Source of the DNA: Candidatus Omnitrophota bacterium
Lineage (GTDB): Bacteria; Omnitrophota; Gorgyraeia; Gygaellales; Profunditerraquicolaceae
Reading direction: 5' to 3'
Length of the DNA stretch: 6,569 bases
Assembly (NCBI GenBank): GCA_028706895.1
Contig: JAQTVG010000058.1
Coordinates: forward strand, 1 to 6,569
Part shown: one piece after another, positions 1-6,506 of the stretch
Layout of the letters: every line of letters begins with the position of its first letter
Numbering within the stretch: position 1 is the first letter of the stretch
Notes under the pieces: generated by a model
What the model was told of the DNA's origin: nothing
Databases searched by the model: none
Seen by the model: the letters and a program-made list of their open reading frames with translations, nothing else
Translations under genes and position numbers: made by a program

Positions 1-962
1 TCTTTTAAAACCTGGCTTACGCGGCCTACAACATATTCAGGCATATATGTAATAATGTCCGAAGCAAGTTTAATAAAACGGGGTTTAAAACCCTGGAGCT
101 TTGCCTTCCAATAAAGATAAAGCGGGACCTTGGGTATGCAGTGCCCGCCTACACCCGGCCCCGGATAAAAAGGCATAAAACCAAAAGTCTTGGTCTTGGC
201 AGCGTCGATGACTTCCCAGATATCTATCTTCATCTTATGGGCCATCATCGCCAATTCATCTATCAATCCTATATTGATAAGGCGGAAAGTATTCTCCAAA
301 AGCTTCACCATTTCAGCGACCCTGGCGGAAGAAACAGGCACAACCTTATCAATTATATTGCCATATACCGCAACTGTTAAATCCGTAGCTTCGGGAGTTA
401 CCCCTCCGACTATCTTAGGGATCTTATTCACCGGGTATTTGGCGTTACCCGGGTCAATACGTTCAGGTGAAAACGCCAGGTAAAAATCCCTGCCGCATTT
501 GAAACCTTTGGATTCTAAAAGCGGTAAAATCACTTCTTCAGTTGTGCCGGGGTAAGTTGTGCTCTCCAACACAACCAGAGCCCCCTTCTTAATGTTCTTA
601 GCAATAAAACCCACCGCCTGTTTGATATACGATATATCCGGGTGATACTTCCTCTTTAGGGGTGTAGGCACGCAGATTACAATAACATCCGCCCTGCTTA
701 AAGCTTCAATATTGCTGGTGGCGCTGAACTTCTTTGAATCCAGGACTTGCCGTAATTCCCGCGTGGGGACATCGCTGATATAGGATTTTTTTCTTTTGAT
801 ATAATCCATCCTGTCTCTATCTATATCTATGCCGAGGACTTCAAAGCCTTTTTTAGCAAACTCTACGGCTAGCGGCAATCCTACATAACCTAAACCAAGG
901 AGCGCAATCCTGGCTTTTTTCTTACGAATCCTATCCTTAAATTCTTTAACAAATTTATCCAT
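1..962 (-). CDS. Nucleotide-sugar 6-dehydrogenase, UDP-GlcNAc/UDP-ManNAc type (WbpA/WecC-like), C-terminus cut by window edge
   Basis: This gene encodes a cytoplasmic NAD-dependent enzyme of the UDP-glucose/GDP-mannose dehydrogenase superfamily, which oxidises C6 of a UDP-sugar twice to give a uronate. I translated 320 uninterrupted residues; the family is usually about 430 residues, so roughly 110 C-terminal residues lie outside the window. Visible features are the Rossmann motif GLGYVG (residues 23-28), VPTPL (98-102), ESTTYPGTTEE (133-143), SPERIDPG (165-172), the AEMVKLLENT segment with K220 and N224, and YPGPGVGGHCIP (266-277) with catalytic C275. SPERIDPG and GGHCIP are typical of the N-acetylhexosamine group rather than of UDP-glucose dehydrogenase, so the product is probably UDP-GlcNAcA or UDP-ManNAcA; the exact substrate is not decided. 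Residue 279 is Val where relatives have Asp. The ATG at 962 lies 13 bp after the ugd stop and has no good Shine-Dalgarno within range (GGGAGG is 22 nt away), suggesting translational coupling. Confidence 0.9.
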   Translation of the reverse strand, partial: MDKFVKEFKDRIRKKKARIALLGLGYVGLPLAVEFAKKGFEVLGIDIDRDRMDYIKRKKSYISDVPTRELRQVLDSKKFSATSNIEALSRADVIVICVPTPLKRKYHPDISYIKQAVGFIAKNIKKGALVVLESTTYPGTTEEVILPLLESKGFKCGRDFYLAFSPERIDPGNAKYPVNKIPKIVGGVTPEATDLTVAVYGNIIDKVVPVSSARVAEMVKLLENTFRLINIGLIDELAMMAHKMKIDIWEVIDAAKTKTFGFMPFYPGPGVGGHCIPKVPLYLYWKAKLQGFKPRFIKLASDIITYMPEYVVGRVSQVLK

Positions 963-975
963 TAATAAATATCGC

Positions 976-2277
976 TTAAGAGCGCCTCCCTCTGCCGATA
1001 CCGATATAGGTAAACCCGAGTTTTTTCATCCGTTCCGGTTCATAAATATTACGCCCGTCTATGACAAACGGCCTTTTGAGCATTTTTTTGACTTTAGAAA
1101 AATCTAATTCCTTAAACTCATCCCACTCTGTCACAACCAACAGGCAATCGCTGCCCTTGCAGGTCTCGTAAGGGTCTTTGCAGAATTTTACTTTATCAAG
1201 GAGCTCTTCGGCCTTCTCCATAGATGAAGGGTCATAAATCTTTATTTTAGCGCCTTCCGCCTGCAGGGATTTTATTATGTCTATGGAAGGGGCGTTACGT
1301 ATATCGTCGGTGTTTGGCTTGAATGATAACCCTAATACGCCTATGGTCTTATCCTTGATTATCCATAAAAGATCCTTTATCTTGCTTATAAAAAGCGACT
1401 TTTGCTGTTCATTGACCGCCTTTACCGCATCAAGCAAATCAAGGTTGCACCCTAATTTTTCCGCTATGCTGATAAACGCGTCCACATCCTTAGGGAAGCA
1501 CGAACCGCCATAACCTATGCCTGCGTTTAAGAAACCGGGCCCTATTCTTTTATCTAAACCCATCCCCTGCGCGACCTCTACCACATCCGCGCCTACTTTT
1601 TCGCAGATATGCGAGATAGCGTTAATAAAAGAAATCTTGGTCGCCAGGAACGAATTAGAGGCGTGTTTAATCAATTCAGCGGATTTAATATCAGTTACAA
1701 CCATAGGCGCGTTTAAAGGCTCATACAAACTCACCAGGATATCCCTCGCTTTTTTTGATTCAACACCTATAACAATCCTATCCGGGTGCATAAAATCGTT
1801 TATTGCCTGCCCCTCCCTTAAGAATTCCGGATTTGAGGCAATATCAAATTTGATGTTGCGCTTTACATAAGTCGCGATGGTATGCTTAACCCATTTACCG
1901 GTCTCTACCGGCACAGTGGATTTCTCAACAATAAGGCGGTAACCGTTTAAATTTAATGCTATATTACGCGCCACATTCTCAACGCCCGTAAGGTCTGCCT
2001 CGCCGTTATCCAGGGACGGAGTACCGACAGCGATAAATATCACTTCGGAATTAACCACTGCTTCTCTTACGCTGGTAGTAAAGATAAGCCTCTTCTTTTT
2101 TACATTAATCTTTACTAATTCCTCCAGCCCCGGTTCGTATATAGGTATGATACATTTTTTCAAGCTTGATATTTTTTTACTATTGTTGTCCGCGCATATA
2201 ACTGTATTTCCCAGTTCCGCAAAACAGGCTCCCGTAACCAAACCTACATAACCTGTCCCAATTATAGATATTTTCAT
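976..2277 (-). CDS. ugd: UDP-glucose 6-dehydrogenase
   Basis: The product converts UDP-glucose to UDP-glucuronate with two NAD+ in the cytoplasm, supplying acidic sugars for surface polysaccharides. It has 433 residues, normal for the family. In order it shows the Rossmann motif GTGYVG (7-12), FIAVGTPS (81-88), EKSTVPVETG (118-127), NPEFLREG (149-156), the K204/N208 pair (ELIKHASNSF), the active-site loop GYGGSCFPKD with nucleophile C260 and D264, and the C-terminal UDP-binding half with GLSFKPNTDDIR (316-327) and VVTEWDEF (381-388). The catalytic set Thr/Glu/Lys/Asn/Cys/Asp known from this family is intact. I chose the ATG at 2277 rather than one 30 bp upstream because the protein then begins directly at MKISIIGTGYVG and GAGGG lies 8 nt upstream. 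It follows lptD by 38 bp and precedes the second dehydrogenase by 13 bp. The call is firm; the symbol could equally be tuaD or udg. Confidence 0.95.
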   Translation of the reverse strand: MKISIIGTGYVGLVTGACFAELGNTVICADNNSKKISSLKKCIIPIYEPGLEELVKINVKKKRLIFTTSVREAVVNSEVIFIAVGTPSLDNGEADLTGVENVARNIALNLNGYRLIVEKSTVPVETGKWVKHTIATYVKRNIKFDIASNPEFLREGQAINDFMHPDRIVIGVESKKARDILVSLYEPLNAPMVVTDIKSAELIKHASNSFLATKISFINAISHICEKVGADVVEVAQGMGLDKRIGPGFLNAGIGYGGSCFPKDVDAFISIAEKLGCNLDLLDAVKAVNEQQKSLFISKIKDLLWIIKDKTIGVLGLSFKPNTDDIRNAPSIDIIKSLQAEGAKIKIYDPSSMEKAEELLDKVKFCKDPYETCKGSDCLLVVTEWDEFKELDFSKVKKMLKRPFVIDGRNIYEPERMKKLGFTYIGIGRGRRS

Positions 2278-2315
2278 ATTGTGTGCCCTCTCTAGAAATA
2301 AAAACAATAACTATG

Positions 2316-4589
2316 TTAGTACAACTGTGATTGTGCCCCCGGCTCAGGCGCGCGGTAACTCTGGCCAAAATTGAATTCCAATTCAGGAAACGCTTTCAAT
2401 CTAAATATTAAATAAATGGTATCGCCTTTGCCTTTTTGCGTATTATAAGTAAGATCCCAAACCCAGCAATGTAAATCCCTGGATATGGTATATTGCTGCT
2501 CTCTTAAACCTCTGCCCAGCGTAGGATCGTGGCCCCTGTTATACCTTTGATAAACCGAAAATTTCCACTTTGGATTAAGGCGCCAGTCTAAATCAAGGGT
2601 AATCTGGTTTCCTCCTTTTATCTGGTAACGTTGGCCTACGACGAATGTGCGATCTACCCCAAAATTGAAACCAATATCATAGTTAACATTAGAAAAATGG
2701 TTATAAGCCCCACTATCGCGGGAACCGGAATGCGTATAAGTAGCGTCGCCGTTTAAAGTTAACCAGGAATAAGGCAAAATTTTTAGTTGAAAATAGATAT
2801 CCGAAAAGCCATCCGCTGTCTGCGTAACAATAGCCCCATCCGTAATACCCGAAATGACAGTTGACGGCTTAAAATAATAATTGGTAGTTATAAGGAAATC
2901 AACCAGGTCTACGCTTCTATCTTTCCTTTTTGTCTGCAGCTTATTGGATAACTGCAAAGATGCCCCATTGCTGGTGCCAATAGTATCTATCTCATCTATC
3001 TGCTTTAACTTAGTTCCCGGAATAGTCGGCGTCCTATTGTAAGTGTAACCAACGGTAGGCGTAATTATATGCCTCAGGCCGGTTAAGTCAAGCCCAAGCA
3101 GATTAGTTTTAACACTGCTGAATGTGCGGTAAAATTTAGTGCTCATATCTGCGCCTGTGTAAAAAATAGTACGTGCTGCGGGGCTAGCCTTAGTAGCTGT
3201 CTTATCGTAAAAAGTTTCGCGGTTCATTACGAAGGGTGTGACCGAAAGGAAAGCGATTTTCATAGGCAATGATAATTTGTTACTCATATCAAACCTGTTT
3301 ACATGGACATCCGGGTAATTACTGGCTATAAGAGCCGGATTAGTGCTATTGTCTTTCTTATTGTAATTCCCTGCAGAACTAGTATTGCTGAAATAGAAAG
3401 GGGTCTCTCCGATTTGATAAGAAGACAAACTATATTTTATCTCCGGGAGTTTTTCCAGGTAACCGGGGTCATACCAATCATTGGTACGGCCTTGCACGAG
3501 AAAATCCAGGGTTGAATAAGCAAAGTTACGGTGCATTAAGAGGTATGTCTGCGGCTGTGATTGCTTTTCGTATTCACGATAAAAATAATCTTTCAAAAAA
3601 TTAAAATCACTGCCGGGATAAAGCTGCATCTTAGCATCTTTTATCTTGTAAAATTCACCGATCAATTTAGTCTGTTCGCCTATGTCTGCCTGATGACGCC
3701 AACGTATAAGGTACCTCTCAAATACTTTAGGGGCATTAACATCATCCTGGTTTACATCCTTGGACTTATCCCTTTCCTGGGTATAATAATATTTAAAATC
3801 GCCTTTGCCGAATTGAGAACTCGAATAATTTGTACCAAAACCCTCTGCTATACCGAAATTAGTACGGTAATCAACATAAATCCTTGCCTTAATATCTTCA
3901 GTCAGGTTATATCTCCAGGCGCTCAGTATATAAGGGCCCCAATCTTTTCTCTTGCCGGGCATTAATTCCACATTCATCAGGGGGTCTTCCAGGCTCTTAT
4001 TGAACTGCGGGATATATAAAACAGGGACCTTACCCAGGTACAAACTATCACCTTTAGTCTGTACCTTACTTTGCGGGAACACGTCCATTCTCTTGGATTT
4101 CAGGCGCCAGTGAGGTTTGTCAAAATTACAGGTTGTCAGGTAACCGCGCCTGGCAATAAACTGGTCTTCATTTAATTTCTCAAGATTTTCCGCCCTGCCA
4201 AAAAACGGGTTTGCCCTGAAGCCTGCATCAACGATTATTCCCCTTTTAGTTTGGAAATTATATTGTATCTTTTCGCCGGTTATAATTCCTTTTTCATCTT
4301 CCAGCCTCACATTGCCTTCGGCCTGGCCTTCTTTAGTCTGGGTATTAACGGTAATCTTTTCGCAAGTTAATTTTGCTCTTCCGGAGGTTATTGAAACATT
4401 GCCTACGGCGGAAACCTGCTTGCCTTCCATGAGATACTCTACGGTGTCGCCGTTTACAATCATAGGCTCTTCTTTTTTGTCCGGCTTTGCGCCCTCTTGC
4501 GCATCTTCTTTTGCAGCTTCTTTGGCATCTTCGGCATACCTATTAACAGGGAAGAAAAAAGAAAAAACAAAAAATAGAAGGACTATCAT
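2316..4589 (-). CDS. lptD: LPS-assembly outer-membrane protein LptD (OstA/Imp)
   Basis: LptD is the outer-membrane beta-barrel that, with LptE, inserts LPS in the outer leaflet after transport across the periplasm. From M4589 it has 757 residues (E. coli 784). A hydrophobic signal segment (2-14) is followed by a Lys/Glu/Ala-rich stretch (20-42). An OstA-like periplasmic domain (about 43-150) carries two similar repeats, GNVSITSGRAKLTCEKI and GNVRLEDEKGIITGEKI. The diagnostic junction is YLTTCNFDKPHWRLKSKRM (150-168), then a barrel rich in alternating aromatic strands to the end. Only three cysteines occur: C76, C154 and C708; C154 and C708 match the places of the conserved interdomain disulfide. 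The start is uncertain. An AGAAGGA Shine-Dalgarno 5 nt upstream supports 4589, whereas an ATG at 4640 would add 17 residues including RR, giving the signal peptide a positive n-region. No LptE is in the window. Confidence 0.93.
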   Translation of the reverse strand: MIVLLFFVFSFFFPVNRYAEDAKEAAKEDAQEGAKPDKKEEPMIVNGDTVEYLMEGKQVSAVGNVSITSGRAKLTCEKITVNTQTKEGQAEGNVRLEDEKGIITGEKIQYNFQTKRGIIVDAGFRANPFFGRAENLEKLNEDQFIARRGYLTTCNFDKPHWRLKSKRMDVFPQSKVQTKGDSLYLGKVPVLYIPQFNKSLEDPLMNVELMPGKRKDWGPYILSAWRYNLTEDIKARIYVDYRTNFGIAEGFGTNYSSSQFGKGDFKYYYTQERDKSKDVNQDDVNAPKVFERYLIRWRHQADIGEQTKLIGEFYKIKDAKMQLYPGSDFNFLKDYFYREYEKQSQPQTYLLMHRNFAYSTLDFLVQGRTNDWYDPGYLEKLPEIKYSLSSYQIGETPFYFSNTSSAGNYNKKDNSTNPALIASNYPDVHVNRFDMSNKLSLPMKIAFLSVTPFVMNRETFYDKTATKASPAARTIFYTGADMSTKFYRTFSSVKTNLLGLDLTGLRHIITPTVGYTYNRTPTIPGTKLKQIDEIDTIGTSNGASLQLSNKLQTKRKDRSVDLVDFLITTNYYFKPSTVISGITDGAIVTQTADGFSDIYFQLKILPYSWLTLNGDATYTHSGSRDSGAYNHFSNVNYDIGFNFGVDRTFVVGQRYQIKGGNQITLDLDWRLNPKWKFSVYQRYNRGHDPTLGRGLREQQYTISRDLHCWVWDLTYNTQKGKGDTIYLIFRLKAFPELEFNFGQSYRAPEPGAQSQLY

Positions 4590-4594
4590 TACAA

Positions 4595-4601
4595 TCCTTC
4601 T
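4595..4601 (-). promoter_or_regulatory. Shine-Dalgarno site deciding the lptD start
   Basis: On the minus strand AGAAGGA sits 5 nt before the ATG at 4589. It is a strong purine-rich match at proper spacing. The alternative ATG at 4640 has only the weak upstream context around the transaldolase stop and no comparable site. This favours 4589, although if 4640 is used the same bases simply encode Arg-Arg ahead of the signal segment. Confidence 0.55.
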
Positions 4602-4632
4602 AATCTGCAATACCTGATCTGTAATCTGCAAT
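4601..4632. repeat. Short direct repeat with 21-bp period before lptD
   Basis: The 11-mer TAATCTGCAAT occurs at 4601-4611 and again at 4622-4632, so the two copies are exactly 21 bp apart, close to two helical turns. They fall in the 55 bp between the transaldolase stop and the preferred lptD start, which suggests that this stretch is not coding. A pair of operator half-sites or a remnant of a simple repeat are both possible; a chance duplication cannot be excluded. Confidence 0.4.
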
Positions 4633-4644
4633 TTCAGCATTAAA

Positions 4645-5292
4645 CTATTTTTTAGGAATCTTTTTATAATCTTCCAGGAACCTCTGTATGCCTATGTCAG
4701 TCAAAGGGTGTTTTATCAACTGCTCAATTACCGCAAACGGCACCGTAGCTATATCCGCGCCTATCTTTGCTGAATCTACCACATGCATGGGGTTACGCAC
4801 TGAGGCTACAATAATCTCGGTCTTAAAACCATAATTAGTATAGATTTGTTTTATATCGCGTATCAAATCCATGCCTGACTGGCTTATATCGTCAAGCCTG
4901 CCGATAAACGGAGATATATAACCCGCGCCTGCCTTGGCAGCTAATAAGGCCTGGGACGCGGAAAAACACAAAGTAACATTGGTCTTTATCCCTTTAGCAG
5001 ACAAAATCTTTACCGCCTTTAGCCCTTCTTTCACGAGAGGAATTTTTATCACAATGTTTTTGGCTATTTTTGACAGCTCTAGCGCCTCACCGACCATAGC
5101 TTCTGACTCAAGCCCTATAACTTCTGCGCTAACAGGGCCATCCACCAATGAACAAATTTCTTTCAATAATTCCGCTGCCGGGCGCCCTTCTTTGGCAACT
5201 AATGTAGGGTTAGTGGTTACTCCGTCTATTACTCCCAATGCCGCGGCTTCTTTTATTTCTTTCACATTTGCAGTATCAATAAAAATTTTCAT
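4645..5292 (-). CDS. tal: Small-type transaldolase (TalC/MipB family)
   Basis: This is a cytoplasmic class I aldolase-fold enzyme that probably moves dihydroxyacetone units between sugar phosphates in the non-oxidative pentose phosphate pathway. It has 215 residues, as expected for the short TalC/fructose-6-phosphate aldolase subfamily. The TIM-barrel signatures are FIDTAN (4-9), GVTTNPTLV (24-32), IVIKIPLV with the Schiff-base lysine K83, NVTLCFSASQALLAAKAGA (105-123), ISPFIGRLDD (126-135) and IVASVRN (161-167). F129 in ISPF is the position where E. coli fructose-6-phosphate aldolase has Tyr; Phe there is associated with transaldolase activity, so I favour transaldolase over FSA. The ATG overlaps the stop of the upstream kinase gene (ATGA, 5289-5292), and GGAG lies 7 nt before it, indicating translational coupling. 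The gene symbol is generic. Confidence 0.93.
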   Translation of the reverse strand: MKIFIDTANVKEIKEAAALGVIDGVTTNPTLVAKEGRPAAELLKEICSLVDGPVSAEVIGLESEAMVGEALELSKIAKNIVIKIPLVKEGLKAVKILSAKGIKTNVTLCFSASQALLAAKAGAGYISPFIGRLDDISQSGMDLIRDIKQIYTNYGFKTEIIVASVRNPMHVVDSAKIGADIATVPFAVIEQLIKHPLTDIGIQRFLEDYKKIPKK

Positions 5293-6215
5293 CTTCCCAC
5301 TCCCTGCCTGACCAATATGGCTGCGCCGATTAGGCCTGCGTTATTCCCCATTTTGGCCTTAAATATTTTTACATGCCTTGCCTGCACACTCATTGCCCGC
5401 TTAGCGATAATCTTTTTTACATTATCAAACAATATGCTTCCGGCCGCCGCTACTCCTCCGCCTATTACAATACAATCAGGATTTAAAAAATTTACAACGC
5501 CTGTAAGCGCGGTTGACAGCCTTTGCGCGAACTCTAACCAGATTGCTTTAGCTTTACGGTTTTGTTTTCTTGCCAGGTAACTTAGTTTCTCTAAAGTTAT
5601 ATCCTTGCCGAATATTTTTCTTGCCTCTGCTAAAACACGGTTATTGCCGATGTATCTTTCAAGGCAGGCAGTGCCGCCGCAATTACAGCGCGGGCCTTTT
5701 ACATTAATCGGCACATGGCCTATTTCACCTGCGGCATTGCTTAGCCCGCGGTAAAGTTTTTCGTTAATAATTATCCCACCGCCAACGCCTGTCCCTAAAG
5801 TAATGCATACAGCATTGGTTGAGCCCTTGGCAGCGCCAAGCTTATATTCCGCCAAGGTCATGACCTTGGCATCGTTATCAACAAATACGGGTAATTTTAA
5901 TTTTTTTTGAAGGATGGCTTTAAGTTTTACTTCTTTCCAGCCGGGGATATTGGGGAAGAAATGGACTATTCCTTTTTCGTAATCAGTAGGCCCAGGGACA
6001 CCCAAACCTACACCTAACAGGTTGATTTTATTCAACTTATTATCCTGTAAAATTTTATGGACGGAACCTGCAATTGCGGAAATGAGGGCTTCTTTTTTGG
6101 TGAATTTTTGCGTATTTAAGACCTGCTTATCCCTGATTCTATATTTTAAATCCAAAAGCGCAATTTTTAGATTAGTCCCGCCTAAATCAATAGATGCTAT
6201 GAATTCTCTCGCCAT
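5289..6215 (-). CDS. ROK-family sugar kinase (glucokinase-like)
   Basis: This is an ATP-dependent cytoplasmic kinase that phosphorylates a hexose, most likely glucose, though ROK members also act on fructose, N-acetylglucosamine or N-acetylmannosamine. It has 308 residues, typical of a ROK kinase; the N-terminus starts directly with the phosphate-binding motif (IDLGGTNLK, 9-17), so there is no helix-turn-helix and it is not a ROK repressor. Other landmarks are GLGVPGP (70-76), FVDNDAK with catalytic base D115, LGTGVGGGI (140-148), GEIGH (163-167), and the zinc motif CNCGGTACLE (177-186) with C177, C179, C184 and H167. The usual Gly before the last Cys is Ala183, a mild variation. IGGGVA (251-256) and GLIGAA (294-299) complete the fold. 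It is the first gene of the operon, has AAGG 4 nt before its ATG, and overlaps the transaldolase gene by 4 bp. Its substrate cannot be told from sequence alone. Confidence 0.92.
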   Translation of the reverse strand: MAREFIASIDLGGTNLKIALLDLKYRIRDKQVLNTQKFTKKEALISAIAGSVHKILQDNKLNKINLLGVGLGVPGPTDYEKGIVHFFPNIPGWKEVKLKAILQKKLKLPVFVDNDAKVMTLAEYKLGAAKGSTNAVCITLGTGVGGGIIINEKLYRGLSNAAGEIGHVPINVKGPRCNCGGTACLERYIGNNRVLAEARKIFGKDITLEKLSYLARKQNRKAKAIWLEFAQRLSTALTGVVNFLNPDCIVIGGGVAAAGSILFDNVKKIIAKRAMSVQARHVKIFKAKMGNNAGLIGAAILVRQGVGR

Positions 6216-6223
6216 GGAACCTT

Positions 6224-6252
6224 ATTCTATATGAAATAGGCGATAATTTCAA
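6224..6252 (-). promoter_or_regulatory. Putative sigma70-type promoter of the operon
   Basis: Read on the minus strand, TTGAAA (6252-6247) and TAGAAT (6229-6224) are separated by exactly 17 bp, a good match to housekeeping -35 and -10 boxes. The predicted transcription start near 6217 is only about 2 nt ahead of the kinase ATG, so a transcript from here would be almost leaderless and would lose the AAGG site at 6223-6220. The A/T-only run immediately upstream could act as an UP element or contain an alternative -10. AT-rich DNA yields such matches by chance, hence modest confidence. Confidence 0.4.
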
Positions 6253-6253
6253 C

Positions 6254-6287
6254 AAAATAATAATATATTTATATTAATATAATAATT
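6254..6287. other. 34-bp A/T-only tract
   Basis: Every base from 6254 to 6287 is A or T, including the perfect 10-bp palindrome ATATTAATAT at 6271-6280. It lies directly between the operon promoter candidate and the GGGGACAG hairpin. Such tracts can raise promoter activity or ease DNA melting and bending; several alternative -10-like hexamers occur within it. Confidence 0.6.
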
Positions 6288-6333
6288 GGGGACAGCGCCC
6301 ATTTCTTTCAAAAAATGTCCCCTGTCCCCTATT
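6284..6333. repeat. GGGGACAG/CTGTCCCC hairpin, REP- or MITE-like
   Basis: GGGGACAG (6288-6295) pairs with CTGTCCCC (6322-6329), 8 of 8. A symmetric 4/4 internal loop (CGCC against TCCC) follows, then CATTT (6300-6304) pairs with AAATG (6313-6317) around an 8-nt loop. AAT (6284-6286) and ATT (6331-6333) add three outer pairs after one mismatch. Similar GGGGACAG palindromes are, as I recall, dispersed repeats linked to REP-associated tyrosine transposases in some bacterial genomes, but no transposase is in this window. Neither strand shows a clean U-run after the stem, so an intrinsic terminator is less likely, although it could end transcription entering from the right. Confidence 0.6.
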
Positions 6334-6345
6334 TACAAATTTAAC

Positions 6346-6506
6346 AGCTAGCTTGGTTTGCTTTCTCGCAGCACCGCTCGATTTTCCCCACCGAGAAAAA
6401 CCTCGCTTGGAGTTTATGCTCGCTCTCACTGACAATTATTTAGCAGGTGAACCCTGACCGCTCGCATAAACTACATGCTGCTACAAAGCAACCCACCCCA
6501 GCCGCT
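6346..6506. repeat. 161-nt long imperfect inverted repeat; candidate structured RNA or non-autonomous element
   Basis: Nested complementarity spans the element. 6355-6373 pairs with 6476-6494 at 16 of 19 positions. Outside it, AGCTAGCT (6346-6353) matches AGCCGCT (6500-6506) apart from one small asymmetric loop. Inside it, AGTTTATGC (6411-6419) pairs perfectly with GCATAAACT (6464-6472), and a side hairpin forms at about 6379-6405 (CGATTTT against AAAAACCTCG). The result is a three-way-junction shape. CTCGC occurs four times (6365, 6402, 6419, 6461) and CCGCTCG twice (6374, 6458). Two non-canonical contacts (6374/6475 and one in the side hairpin) are C-A if the plus strand is transcribed but G-U on the minus strand, slightly favouring a minus-strand RNA. 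I do not recognise it as 6S, SRP, tmRNA, RNase P or a known riboswitch. Confidence 0.45.

Noticed and set aside
141..483. Two overlapping plus-strand open frames of 79 and 97 codons.
   Set aside because: They lie wholly antisense to the nucleotide-sugar dehydrogenase, which has full family motifs, and have no recognisable content.
2180..2368. A 62-codon minus-strand frame bridging the lptD end and the ugd start.
   Set aside because: It overlaps two firmly identified genes in another frame and resembles no protein I know.
6346..6506. 6S, SRP, RNase P, tmRNA or T-box RNA as the identity of the structured element.
   Set aside because: The conserved sequence cores of these RNAs that I know are not present on either strand.
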